64,000 nucleotides of DNA from the NCBI GenBank assembly GCA_037447235.1, contig JBBIHC010000003.1, positions 1-64,000 of the forward strand, read 5' to 3'. The stretch's first letter is position 1; every line of letters starts with the position of its first letter. This document shows positions 42,801 through 51,180 of this stretch, in pieces. A program made the position numbers and the translations under genes. Source of the DNA: JAVZJR01 sp037447235. Its GTDB lineage: Archaea; Micrarchaeota; Micrarchaeia; Anstonellales; Bilamarchaeaceae. The notes beneath the pieces are model-generated. The model ran no database searches and was not told where the DNA came from. It was given only the letters and a program-made list of their open reading frames with translations.

Positions 42801-44004
42801 AACGATTGTCCCTTATTGCCATTTCCAAAGCATATACATCGATTGGCGTATATGTTATATTCGCGACCATAGTGCCATCAGGCAGCATCTCAAACGAGCG
42901 GTTTTCTACCGAGGTGCAGACAGCCACCTTTCTGCCGCTTATGTAATCGTAATAGCATTCAACCGGCACCTTTGAACCGTCGCGTTTCACGATGAATGAG
43001 CGGTGGTAATCCTGCTTGTTGCAGTTGCCTGACATGCATTCGCTTGAAGAGCACTCAAACGGCGCGGTCTTGTGCTGCACAAACATAAGGTCAAAATACT
43101 GCGCGGCAAGCGCCCGCCTGTAGAAAACACTGTCAAAAACGCCTCCGGAATCAACGCGATAGCCAGATGGGATCAATGTCTCCTGCGATTCCTTTGTGGT
43201 ATAAAAGAACGGGTATCTCTCCCTTGATTCCAGCTTGTTCTCTTCGCTTACGCCCTCGGTGTAGGGGGCACACTCATATTTGGAAAGGTAAGCGGTCGGG
43301 CCCCCCAAAGAAGAGACGGAAACAAGCGAATCGCACGCTCCGGGTATTGCGCACATCTCAAAATAGTTCATATACCTGTCTATGCCAGTGGTCGGATTAA
43401 CGCTGCAGAACATATCTGTCGGCGGAAACAAGTATTTGTATTTCTCATAATCGCTGAATAGCAGGCTGTTGTTTCCTATTCCGAGCCTGAAGCTGTTCAC
43501 AAGAGAGCCGGTCCTCTCGAGCAGTTTTGAAAGGTTTTCATCCATGTCAAAAAACTTGCAGTCAGCCTTGTAAAGCGAAACGCCGCTTTCCTCGCCGCTT
43601 GTGAGAGGCACCGCCGCACCGCTTTTCATCTCCTCCTCGGTGGGCATGGGCGGCGGCAGCTGCGGCCTGTAAAGGAAATTGCCGCAGACCATCGCTCTGC
43701 AGTCCGCCTCAACGCAGGAGCGGTCTTCTTCTCCCCCGCATATCGGAACTTCGATCGTTGTCTCGCCCTTCGCCGGGTCGTTTAATGTTATGTTGCAGGT
43801 ATTCCTGTTGATGTCGCACCTGCTTGTTGCAGGATCGTAATCAATGTCAGCTGGAGGGTTTATGAGAATGCACCTGCCCTCCTCCTCAACAATAGTGCGG
43901 TTGCAGCAGCTCAGCTGCTGCGTCGGCGTGTCAAGCGGCTTCTCCGCGGTGCAGCCAAAAAAAAGCAGGAAAATCAAAAAAAGAATAAGCAGTTTCTTCA
44001 TCAT
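39886..44004 (-). CDS. giant cysteine-rich lipoprotein of the membrane-protein operon
   Basis: A 1372-residue exported protein, the largest in the window. Signal helix and lipobox LLFFGC at about 13-18. It has many cysteine pairs, including LSCCNRT, CEECPEGEYC and CRLCSDIQDEITC clusters. A segment around 800-1020 has alternating strands and helices (GPVIALIGYDRTGHSV, CLVAVPFFASSASYMGGEYI, FDAAVVFFPVAEVM), then a Ser/Gly-rich linker (ETGSSESSGDGGSKGG). No known family. Its start overlaps the last membrane protein gene by 4 bases, so it belongs to that system, presumably on the outer face. Confidence 0.8.
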   Translation of the reverse strand: MMKKLLILFLIFLLFFGCTAEKPLDTPTQQLSCCNRTIVEEEGRCILINPPADIDYDPATSRCDINRNTCNITLNDPAKGETTIEVPICGGEEDRSCVEADCRAMVCGNFLYRPQLPPPMPTEEEMKSGAAVPLTSGEESGVSLYKADCKFFDMDENLSKLLERTGSLVNSFRLGIGNNSLLFSDYEKYKYLFPPTDMFCSVNPTTGIDRYMNYFEMCAIPGACDSLVSVSSLGGPTAYLSKYECAPYTEGVSEENKLESRERYPFFYTTKESQETLIPSGYRVDSGGVFDSVFYRRALAAQYFDLMFVQHKTAPFECSSSECMSGNCNKQDYHRSFIVKRDGSKVPVECYYDYISGRKVAVCTSVENRSFEMLPDGTMVANITYTPIDVYALEMAIRDNRYDSKELTQPTGGDSVNMLTKLAIALATDRCGDMSYNTIPCPYTSYPSTLKNVAGSVTVQTRTIPSGFYSDIRALFTPGKSCSEDYGPAWLDLGKNVREEPLHDIYWCYRFQVNESNTAYPPARTVYFFNKNEFRIINEQTKTYDTFPIVYDGWFEGLNKPVIGFATGGVPSSPQESDIFQICNMRENEDYVVIDTTYFMPWIAAVENPRLSLTLMNLEDNQKAALAELVSNEDRASSSQIALASVPWALAFYKCKNDAGYPAECSGTWLQKPEYVALARNNVFALPQNETIKMLDYVDFTSNSDYAAELHMNNDGTKTHYVLASRYLTLIFGLGDCELDEQNNLPVLEEYGWCEPCTYATMAYGKAPVEPEESEEGEDGGLFGSFGEVGGSIEYAIEWVVYSYQRIITYSMLTNYLKNGILPIVDFRDANSRYLSDPSCHVSENGLTIACDEEGSIRTYTPYSYSIITEPKKEVKGVGPVIALIGYDRTGHSVDPARALEESRLVKSRCENCLVAVPFFASSASYMGGEYIWMNYVDQDAYSAISDIWAAERDSGATTFDAAVVFFPVAEVMRDYAALDEWDDMTAKEKADVVVDRMYSYAWTINHISRGIGKKQPVPVVIVFNINTSEGTGWPAMSGASYELNKESIRRIYADFFSTIYLSRDKLRKAGIIGIVYSPFSSDEAAIVREQGSFDSKFCSFQEGTYDFIGISTLTTNIALYPPEEEGAETGSSESSGDGGSKGGIDTSSITTPSFYHSDTWEISTAPQYDFQVAPGGSTIWYVADGDLTPSGYLYCEECPEGEYCPDEAMVCEDGTTCVPRGGTSGPYKCPKGVISNKCRLCSDIQDEITCLMRSYSDGAHTYFKNIPYSELTEADADIIGLLPKEDRCCLMNPEGRLYTFKRLETNAINTVPVVFSGNFSGTPQNNLLQDCGFTDPTIITAKGELKICGITKTPDEPLECKKSGNWFTYNK

Positions 44005-44981
44005 ATCACCCTCGCTGTCATGCGCAGGAGATCATACGACTCCTCTCCAAAAATATAAATCAGATACCTGATTGCTATCAGCGTCATGAAAAACACTGCA
44101 AGAGGATGGATGATTAGCGATGCATAAATCCTGGCAAGGTCGGTCGCGAGTGCGGTGTCGCTCGGGCTTGCAAATGCGCTTTCGCCTGTGGCAAAGTTCA
44201 CCATTGAGACGAAAGATGAAAATGTCGGCAGGCAGAAGTTTGAGCCGGCCGGCGCTGCCGGCGCCTCCGGCTGCGGCAGCTTGACAAAACCCGGGTCGGT
44301 AATTATGAATAGGTAGGGGAAGATGAAGTAAAAGCCAAACGCGATTGCTATGAAAAGCGAGCCGATGCCCCTCGTGAAATAAAACGAGCGGAGAAGAAGG
44401 CCGAGCGGCAGGAAAAGCGTGAGCATGGACATCTTTATTAGGGCGATGAAGGTTATCAGGGCGTTCAGGGCGATGAGCAGGCTTATCGTGAGCGCATTCT
44501 TGTACCTGAACGACTCGATCGTCTGGTAAAGGTCGCTCAGGTACTGGCCGGAAAATACCGGAATGCCGACAATGCTGAAATGGGTATAAAACAGGAAATA
44601 GGCGCTGTTTGCCTCGTCCCTTATCGCATTGTGAAGGCTTTCAAGCGCCACGGCCTTCTCAATTACCTTGCACTGCATCACGGCAAGCGCGCTGTCTATT
44701 CCCTGAACCGTGATGGTTTGCCCTCCGCAGGATATTGTGCCATATATCTGGCTGTTTATGTAGTCTGAAAGGCTGCCAACTATAAGGACAAGAAAAACCG
44801 CAAGGAAGAAGGTGGCGGCAACCTGGAGCATTTCCGCCTTCGTATTCCGCTCAAGCTCTGCCAGGTTGAATGACCTCGCAAGAATGTATATCGTAATCTG
44901 GATTACCATCGCGATGAAAATCGCGGCAACGCAATACACCAGCCAACTTCCCCATACGGAAGACAGATCAGCCATAATCAC
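44001..44981 (-). CDS. polytopic membrane protein F of the six-paralogue operon
   Basis: 326 residues with about six to seven membrane segments and a cysteine-containing external loop. It carries the operon-wide motifs: an amphipathic block after the first helix (FNLAELERNTKAEMLQVAAT) and a central block (LPLGLLLRSFYFTRGIGSLF), ending in FGEESYDLLRMTARVI. It lacks an obvious cleavable signal; its first helix is at about 10-35. Its ends overlap both neighbours by 4 bases. Function unknown; VirB6/TrbL-like in general layout only. Confidence 0.8.
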   Translation of the reverse strand: MIMADLSSVWGSWLVYCVAAIFIAMVIQITIYILARSFNLAELERNTKAEMLQVAATFFLAVFLVLIVGSLSDYINSQIYGTISCGGQTITVQGIDSALAVMQCKVIEKAVALESLHNAIRDEANSAYFLFYTHFSIVGIPVFSGQYLSDLYQTIESFRYKNALTISLLIALNALITFIALIKMSMLTLFLPLGLLLRSFYFTRGIGSLFIAIAFGFYFIFPYLFIITDPGFVKLPQPEAPAAPAGSNFCLPTFSSFVSMVNFATGESAFASPSDTALATDLARIYASLIIHPLAVFFMTLIAIRYLIYIFGEESYDLLRMTARVI

Positions 44982-46027
44982 ACCAACTGACTTATTCTAC
45001 TTAAATCTATGTCCTCCCCGTAAAACCTTGCGAAATAGCGGACAGTGGCAAGAGTGGCGGCAAGCGCAAGCGAAGGCAGGGCGAATGAGACGACAAACGC
45101 CTTGCCTGCTATTGAAAGCACGGCAAAAAAGTCATCTTCGCCGTCAGGGAAGAATTTTTCCCTGAGCATGTCATCGTTAGTGTATTCCGTAGTGCCAAGC
45201 GCGCCCAGTATTGAGCCGTAAGCGAATTCGCTCCAGCCGCTCACGCTCTCAAACTTTCCTTCATCCAGGCTAAGGCGCTCCTCAAACAGTATGCTGTCGC
45301 TCGCAAGCGAGAAAACGGACAGCACGAGCGGATAGACTATGAAAAAGGCAAGGCAGACTGACATAAGAGCCGCGCCGAGGGAGCGCAGGTAGGGGAGGGA
45401 GCGGATGATGACTGCGGCGGGCAGGAAGAAAAGAATGAAGCCCTTGTAAGCAAATAAAAGTATGAAAAGCATATTCGCGGATGTCAGAAAATAAAACAGC
45501 GTGGTGCCGAAAATGGTGTTCAAAGCGCCGAACCTGCCCCCGTAATTTGCCAGCGGCGAGTATGAAGTCCCTGAGCTCCCGAAAAGGCAGCCAATTCCGC
45601 CAAGCGTGCAGTCAAATGAGTAGCGGTAGACGAAAATCGAGTATGCCGACAGATAGTAGCGCGTAACATTCATCGCATAGTGCGCATAATCGGTGGTCCT
45701 TAGCAGGTAATTCTCAGCCTCGTCAAATATATTGCCGCTGACTGCTGAATCCCCGCCAAACAGTCCTCTCACCGAGCCCGCATCAAGCGAGCAGAAGAGG
45801 TTCATGCCTGCGAGTATGAGGATAACTGCTGACAAAGACACGAAAAGCTGGACCAGCTCGGTCTTTGCCCAGGTAAGCAGCTTTGGGTGATTAAGCAGGA
45901 GGCCGATGTAATATGTGATTATGGTAACGACAAGGGCGAATACAGCCGCCCCGCCTGCAAGAGGGAGGATGGTATCATACATCAGCCCGCCGGCGCCAAG
46001 AAAACCTTCGCAAACTCCTGCCATCAA
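44978..46027 (-). CDS. polytopic membrane protein E of the six-paralogue operon
   Basis: 349 residues, about seven membrane segments. Motif 1 is LNHPKLLTWAKTELVQLFVS (about 47-66), motif 2 LPAAVIIRSLPYLRSLGAAL, and the tail YGEDIDLSRISQLV matches the paralogues. The external loop between motifs has cysteines (FDCTLGGIGCLFG). Coupled to both neighbours by 4-base overlaps. Start ATG 46027 (MMAGVCEG). Confidence 0.8.
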   Translation of the reverse strand: MMAGVCEGFLGAGGLMYDTILPLAGGAAVFALVVTIITYYIGLLLNHPKLLTWAKTELVQLFVSLSAVILILAGMNLFCSLDAGSVRGLFGGDSAVSGNIFDEAENYLLRTTDYAHYAMNVTRYYLSAYSIFVYRYSFDCTLGGIGCLFGSSGTSYSPLANYGGRFGALNTIFGTTLFYFLTSANMLFILLFAYKGFILFFLPAAVIIRSLPYLRSLGAALMSVCLAFFIVYPLVLSVFSLASDSILFEERLSLDEGKFESVSGWSEFAYGSILGALGTTEYTNDDMLREKFFPDGEDDFFAVLSIAGKAFVVSFALPSLALAATLATVRYFARFYGEDIDLSRISQLV

Positions 46028-46968
46028 ATCAGCCTCGAAATAGCCGAAAGGTCGACCTCAATGCCGCCCAGAGCGGCAACCGCCCGTATGCCTGACACAA
46101 GAGCCAGCAGGTAAACAATCGGGAAAAGGATGCCCTTTATCAAAGCGTATCTGATTGCGGAATCGAGAAACTCCGTCATGCCCCTGAAAACGCCTATCGC
46201 CTCGTTTTCATTGTGGTTGACCGTGTCTACCGGGTCGCACTCGCTCACGCTGGCAGAATGGCTTATTGTCTCATCCGGATAAGCACTGGAATAAACTTCC
46301 TCCATCGCATATATCGTCAACGGAAGCACCACGTAAAGCGAAAACGCAGCCGCTATGAGGAACGCACCAAGCGGCCTCGTGAGCTTGAATGCGTGGAAAA
46401 ACAATCCTGCCGGAAAGATGATGGTCATCCCGATGCTCGCGCCGAGCGCAACAAGCGTTGACAGGGAGGAATACTCTGCGAGAACAAAGGAGACTATGCC
46501 TACAGCCATATTTGCCGGTGATGATAGTACGGAATAGCCGCCGCAGGAAGTCGTCGTGATGGATGCGGAAAAGACCTGGCAGATGTCCATTTTTGAGCCT
46601 TCTACGGAAACCTTTTCATAGGTTGCAATGTTGTCAAAAATGACTGAGAAGGTGGCGAGCGTTCCTGACAGGGCGGCATTCGTTTTGTCGCGCAGCCCGC
46701 CCTCGCCCATCATGCTGTCCAACCCTTCTGATATGACCACGAACGAGCCCAAAAGAACAGCCGTCACGAGCAGGTGATAAAGCTCATCCTTGGCGGTTAT
46801 CTCCAGTGTCTGTATGCCAAACCCCCGCCCGGCCATAAATAGCAGTATCAGCACCATTGCAGACAGCGTTAGCGCAACCGCCCCTGCTTCCATAAAAGGC
46901 GGCTTGCCTGCGGCAAGGCAAACGGAACAAAGAAGAATCAGGAAAAAGATTGCCTTGTCCTTCATCAT
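46024..46968 (-). CDS. polytopic membrane protein D of the six-paralogue operon
   Basis: 314 residues. N-terminal signal-like helix (AIFFLILLCSVCLAAGKPP), motif 1 GIQTLEITAKDELYHLLVTA (51-70), motif 2 FPAGLFFHAFKLTRPLGAFL with His where the paralogues have Arg, and tail LGGIEVDLSAISRLI. About six membrane helices. Overlaps neighbours by 4 bases on each side. Confidence 0.8.
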   Translation of the reverse strand: MMKDKAIFFLILLCSVCLAAGKPPFMEAGAVALTLSAMVLILLFMAGRGFGIQTLEITAKDELYHLLVTAVLLGSFVVISEGLDSMMGEGGLRDKTNAALSGTLATFSVIFDNIATYEKVSVEGSKMDICQVFSASITTTSCGGYSVLSSPANMAVGIVSFVLAEYSSLSTLVALGASIGMTIIFPAGLFFHAFKLTRPLGAFLIAAAFSLYVVLPLTIYAMEEVYSSAYPDETISHSASVSECDPVDTVNHNENEAIGVFRGMTEFLDSAIRYALIKGILFPIVYLLALVSGIRAVAALGGIEVDLSAISRLI

Positions 46969-48896
46969 AACACCTTTGCCAAGCCAGGTATCTCTATGTC
47001 GCCGCCCAAAAACCTTGAAAATGAGCGGATGAACATTACCGTAACCAGCACGTTAAAGAGAGGCAAAAGATAGACCGGCACGAGGAGTTTGGATACATTT
47101 GTCAGTATTGTGGGGCCGATGTTGCCCTCAACCAGCAGCTTGACATCCTCCCCGGTTTTCTGCTTCCCGGTCGGTTTTGGCGTGCATAAGGCCTTGCACT
47201 CGTCGTCCGGCCTTATCGGCGGGTTGTAAAGATATGCCTTCTCGGTGAATATGCACCCGGTGCAATCAGGATTGTTCGGCTTTGGATAAACATAAACGCA
47301 GGTATTCTGGGCTATGTCAAGCGCATCGCCAGAAGGCGGAAGCGCAGGCCTTTCGCACTTTTCCGCCCAGGTGCATTGCGTAATCGCGTTTCTTATTTCC
47401 TTCTTATCTGCTTTTTTTGATTGCAATTCCCTTACCTTCTCCTCCCAGGCAGGCGTGCCGTCGTGGTAGTAAACCCTGCAATCCAATTTTGAAAATAGGC
47501 AACAGGAGACCAGGGCAGGGCTGTTTGGGTCGTCGCATGCAACATTGCCGAAACAGTTGTTTTTCAGCGGAGGGATTATCTTGCATTCATCAGGGCAGCT
47601 CCCGCTCTGTTCCGTGTCAACATTTTCAACAAACCTGACAAGCTTGCATTTTTCAGTAAGCCAGCCGCAGCTAACCTGGTTTGAATAATTGGCGCACTCG
47701 CCGGACCAGTAGGGATAAGGCAACTGCCTGCACTGGGCCGGGCATGGCGTGATGTCAACTACAAGACCCCCTGTTTCCAATTGCATGTATTTTTGCGCTT
47801 CATATTCGCAGGAAAATATCGTTTTTCCCCCAACCACATACTTGTCAAGAGCGCCGCTAGACAGGTTAATTGCCAGCTCCACCGCCCGCTCCATATTCTC
47901 CTCTGGGGCGCACGGGTCGCTTTCCTGCAGCGAGTCAAAGATAAGGGCGGACAGCTCTTCACTATCATTAAACTGCACGAGCCTGCCCCCGACCTCCATA
48001 TAGGCAACCGGCACCTCCTTCTGGCATTCTGCAGGGCAGTCAGCGCCGAATGCGGAGAACGGCGCATCACCGTAAAGCGTTATCTGCATCGCAAGCCAGT
48101 CAAATATGTACATAAGCGGGAGGACAACCATTATGCCGATTGCAATGGCAATCAGCAGGCCGCCAAGCCGCCGGGTGAAGAAGAATGACCTTCCAAAAAT
48201 GCCGAAGGCAAGCAGAATCGGACCGATGGAGGGGCCGACTTTTGTCACGAAGAACTTTTGCGCCTCTATTGATGAAAAGAGATTTTGGTAATATTCAAAG
48301 ACCGCGGCGGCCCTCTCGCTGTTCAAAACAGCCCTTCCGGTATCCCAGTTCGGCAAACTCATCCCGAACTGCAGGCACGGAATGGGGAATATCAGGTCGC
48401 TGCAATAGACATTGTATCTTGCGCTGATGGTCTTCACATTTTCCACGGATTCCTTCAATGCGGCAAGCGCGTTTTCCTTTATCGTTGATGAGTAGTCCTC
48501 GAAATAAAACGAAGCCGTCTCGTCAAGGCACGAGCCCCAGGCGCAGGCTAAGCCAGGCACACGGCTCTCGGTAACAAGATAGCCTGTAAGAAACTCGACA
48601 AATGCCAAAACCCCGACAAACGCCGCGCATATTATCGCAGTCGCAATTATCTGCGACACTTCGGCCTGCGCCCACGCCTTCAGGTCGGGCATTTCAAAAC
48701 CGATTCCAAGCATATATGCAAGGCTGACTGCCACTGCGGATATCACAAGTGCGAGCACGATGGCGCTCTGCCAATTGGTCAAAAGCCCGCACGCCTGCTG
48801 CATCCAGGGCGTTTTAAGGCTGTCGCAGCCGCCTGGCTCCGAAGATGGCTGGCACTCCTCTGCAGCAGCAAGAGAAAGCAACGCGAACAGCATCAA
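46965..48896 (-). CDS. polytopic membrane protein C with large cysteine-rich insert
   Basis: 643 residues, twice the size of its paralogues. Signal MMLFALLSLAAAEE, first helix at about 42-65, motif 1 FEMPDLKAWAQAEVSQIIAT (67-86), motif 2 LLAFGIFGRSFFFTRRLGGL (228-247), tail LGGDIEIPGLAKVL. Between about 270 and 600 lies an external domain rich in cysteine pairs (FGADCPAECQKEV, ITPCPAQCRQLPY, SGSCPDECKIIPP) that the other five lack. It begins 14 bases after protein B and overlaps protein D by 4 bases. Confidence 0.82.
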   Translation of the reverse strand: MMLFALLSLAAAEECQPSSEPGGCDSLKTPWMQQACGLLTNWQSAIVLALVISAVAVSLAYMLGIGFEMPDLKAWAQAEVSQIIATAIICAAFVGVLAFVEFLTGYLVTESRVPGLACAWGSCLDETASFYFEDYSSTIKENALAALKESVENVKTISARYNVYCSDLIFPIPCLQFGMSLPNWDTGRAVLNSERAAAVFEYYQNLFSSIEAQKFFVTKVGPSIGPILLAFGIFGRSFFFTRRLGGLLIAIAIGIMVVLPLMYIFDWLAMQITLYGDAPFSAFGADCPAECQKEVPVAYMEVGGRLVQFNDSEELSALIFDSLQESDPCAPEENMERAVELAINLSSGALDKYVVGGKTIFSCEYEAQKYMQLETGGLVVDITPCPAQCRQLPYPYWSGECANYSNQVSCGWLTEKCKLVRFVENVDTEQSGSCPDECKIIPPLKNNCFGNVACDDPNSPALVSCCLFSKLDCRVYYHDGTPAWEEKVRELQSKKADKKEIRNAITQCTWAEKCERPALPPSGDALDIAQNTCVYVYPKPNNPDCTGCIFTEKAYLYNPPIRPDDECKALCTPKPTGKQKTGEDVKLLVEGNIGPTILTNVSKLLVPVYLLPLFNVLVTVMFIRSFSRFLGGDIEIPGLAKVL

Positions 48897-48910
48897 TAAC
48901 CATTTAAGTT

Positions 48911-49891
48911 TCAGCCAATCACCCGCAATGCCTTGTCAACTGCCATAACAAAAGTTATCGTTAGGGCAATTGTAAGATTCGGAAGGAAGAATGCCATGGG
49001 CACAAGCCGTGCGACCATCCAGAGGGAAAGCGGAGAAGCGCAGACATCAAAGCCAAGCTCCCTGTCCAGCGGCTTGTCAGCGAAAATTGACGCGTATTTG
49101 CCGCAATCGTCAAACACCGAATAGTACATGAAAAAATTAAACGCGAGAAACAGGGGAAATACCGCGTACAGCGCGAGGCAGATGCCAAGCAGGATGTTGC
49201 CTGCAGAGCGGAAAGGAGGAAAGAAGCGGAAGACAAAGGCTATTGGCAGTATCCAGGCGACTATCGTGTCGCTTATCAGTTTCACGATGACCTTCTGGAT
49301 GCTTACTGAAAGCCGTGCCGGAAAGATGTATGTGTTTAGTATAATGTCTATTTCGCTTGCATACACGCGCTTATAAGATTCCATATATGTTGTCTTCGTG
49401 CTTCCTCTTATAATGTCGCCGGCGCTATAAGCCCAGCCGGCGTCCTGCAGGTATTTCAATTGATGTTTTGTAAGCTGATAAATCATATTGTCAACTTCGT
49501 TTTCTATGACGCCCAGGCTGCAGCCGGCAAAATCGATAGGGCTGACCTGGACCGGGCAGGGACTGTAGACTGTTAGCGATGAAGCGCCAAATTCAATGAA
49601 AGCCTGCGAGAATACGCAGCCTATTGCGATAACGCCGCCAAAGCACACCAGAAAGATGGCTGAGAGAACAAGATGGTACATTTCGTCCTGCGCCAGAATA
49701 ACATACTCCGGCCTCTCAAAAAACCTTCCTGCCAGATAGAGTATTATGGTAGCGGCTATGCCCAGGCTGATAACCGCGGCGAGAAGAGTCCCCTGCTCTG
49801 AAATCACTGTGCTTAAGACATCCACGGTGCAGGATTCAAGATAAGCGAAAGAAAATGCAGGGAGCAGCAATGCAAGAAACAGCAGTCTCAT
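48911..49891 (-). CDS. polytopic membrane protein B of the six-paralogue operon
   Basis: 326 residues. Signal MRLLFLALLLPAFSFA, motif 1 FERPEYVILAQDEMYHLVLS (58-77), external loop with paired cysteines (YSPCPVQVSPIDFAGC), motif 2 LPIAFVFRFFPPFRSAGNIL (215-234). It ends at VDKALRVIG without the acidic tail found in the other five. Its start overlaps protein A's stop as ATGA. Confidence 0.8.
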   Translation of the reverse strand: MRLLFLALLLPAFSFAYLESCTVDVLSTVISEQGTLLAAVISLGIAATIILYLAGRFFERPEYVILAQDEMYHLVLSAIFLVCFGGVIAIGCVFSQAFIEFGASSLTVYSPCPVQVSPIDFAGCSLGVIENEVDNMIYQLTKHQLKYLQDAGWAYSAGDIIRGSTKTTYMESYKRVYASEIDIILNTYIFPARLSVSIQKVIVKLISDTIVAWILPIAFVFRFFPPFRSAGNILLGICLALYAVFPLFLAFNFFMYYSVFDDCGKYASIFADKPLDRELGFDVCASPLSLWMVARLVPMAFFLPNLTIALTITFVMAVDKALRVIG

Positions 49892-51126
49892 ATTAATTTC
49901 TCCACCCCGGGCAGGTATATTTCCCCTCCGAGCGCGGCGGAAAGCGAGCGGATGCCGCCGATGGTTATCGTGCCTATCAGGAGGACATTGACATAGGAGA
50001 CAACTATCAAGGTGTTGACATCCTTCAAGAATGCATAAACGATGTCAAACGCCTTTTCAACATCAAAGTTCATGGTCAGCATGTCAAGCCCCATGACCAT
50101 GGCGCTAAGGCCGAGCGATGAAAGCGAAGCAAGCAGCGGATAGACCACATTGGCAACAAGTTGGAAACACGATGCAAAAAGACCCGGGCCGGCGATTGGG
50201 ATAAGCAGAAGCGGGGAGCAGACAATCGCGGCGAAAACGCTTTCGCCCATGGCCAGGGCAGTCCTCAGAACTTCTCCTATGGTGCTTGTGCAAAACAGCG
50301 AAAAAAGCCCTCTTCCGAAAGCGCCTTCCTTGCCTGCGGCAAGCACGCTCAGGTCCCTTGAAGCCAAAGAAGGCGATGGAACGCCTATGACATCATTGAG
50401 CTGGTCCATAAGAATGACGGAAAGCGGAAAAAATATTGCAAGGCCGAGGGCGACCGCAATAAGAGTATTCCCAAGGCTTCTTGTCAGTGGAAAAGCCCTG
50501 AAGGAGAATGCTGCCGGAAAGAGAAAGTGTGGAACCACGATGAAAAAGAAGTCCAGCAGAACTGCTATCGCCTTGTAAAGAAAAAGAACATTCGTCATCC
50601 CGCCTCCGGCGGCCGTAAGCGACGATAGCAGAGGATAGACGCCGCCGTACCGCGATGAAGAGAACCCGGCATAGATTATAAAGCCTAGCGAGGCGTAGCT
50701 TGAGTATGTTGAGACAAAACGGAGCCGGGCAGCGGCTTTTATCAGCGATTCGTATGCAGCAGTCACCTTGCCGGCCATTCCGCTAACCGCGCTTTCCGCA
50801 GCTGATTTCGTGCAATCAACATCGGTAAATCCCTTGACGATAAGGTCGCTTGAAGCGACAAATGCAAGGAATACCACAAAAAGAACAGCGGTTACAATGA
50901 CTTCCCTGAATTCGTTTTTTATCCAGGCATCAAGCTGCGGCATGCCGAATGCTCCGGAGAATGTTTTTATTATTGAAAGGAAAACGATTGTGACAATGAG
51001 AACCGCAACCGGCAATGTTGCGTATTCGCTTGCCGCGTAATCGGAAATGGAATCAACCGGCGAGCAGGCATCGCTGGCAAATGACAGCGTTGCCAGGAGC
51101 AAAAAAACTACGGCAAACAAACGCAT
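49888..51126 (-). CDS. polytopic membrane protein A, first of the six-paralogue operon
   Basis: 412 residues from ATG 51126 (MRLFAVVFLLLATLSFAS, a signal peptide). Motif 1 FGMPQLDAWIKNEFREVIVT (about 60-79), motif 2 FPAAFSFRAFPLTRSLGNTL (about 203-222), tail LGGEIYLPGVEKLI. It has an extra helical pair (IVCSPLLLIPIAGPGLFASC) before the end. I prefer ATG 51126 to 51141 because the TAAATATTTAAAG element lies about 20-28 bases before it. As the first gene it should carry the operon promoter. Confidence 0.82.
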   Translation of the reverse strand: MRLFAVVFLLLATLSFASDACSPVDSISDYAASEYATLPVAVLIVTIVFLSIIKTFSGAFGMPQLDAWIKNEFREVIVTAVLFVVFLAFVASSDLIVKGFTDVDCTKSAAESAVSGMAGKVTAAYESLIKAAARLRFVSTYSSYASLGFIIYAGFSSSRYGGVYPLLSSLTAAGGGMTNVLFLYKAIAVLLDFFFIVVPHFLFPAAFSFRAFPLTRSLGNTLIAVALGLAIFFPLSVILMDQLNDVIGVPSPSLASRDLSVLAAGKEGAFGRGLFSLFCTSTIGEVLRTALAMGESVFAAIVCSPLLLIPIAGPGLFASCFQLVANVVYPLLASLSSLGLSAMVMGLDMLTMNFDVEKAFDIVYAFLKDVNTLIVVSYVNVLLIGTITIGGIRSLSAALGGEIYLPGVEKLI

Positions 51127-51180
51127 ATGCCATATTCTCAAATAAATATTTAAAGATTGCTTACAAAGAGCAGATTTAGG

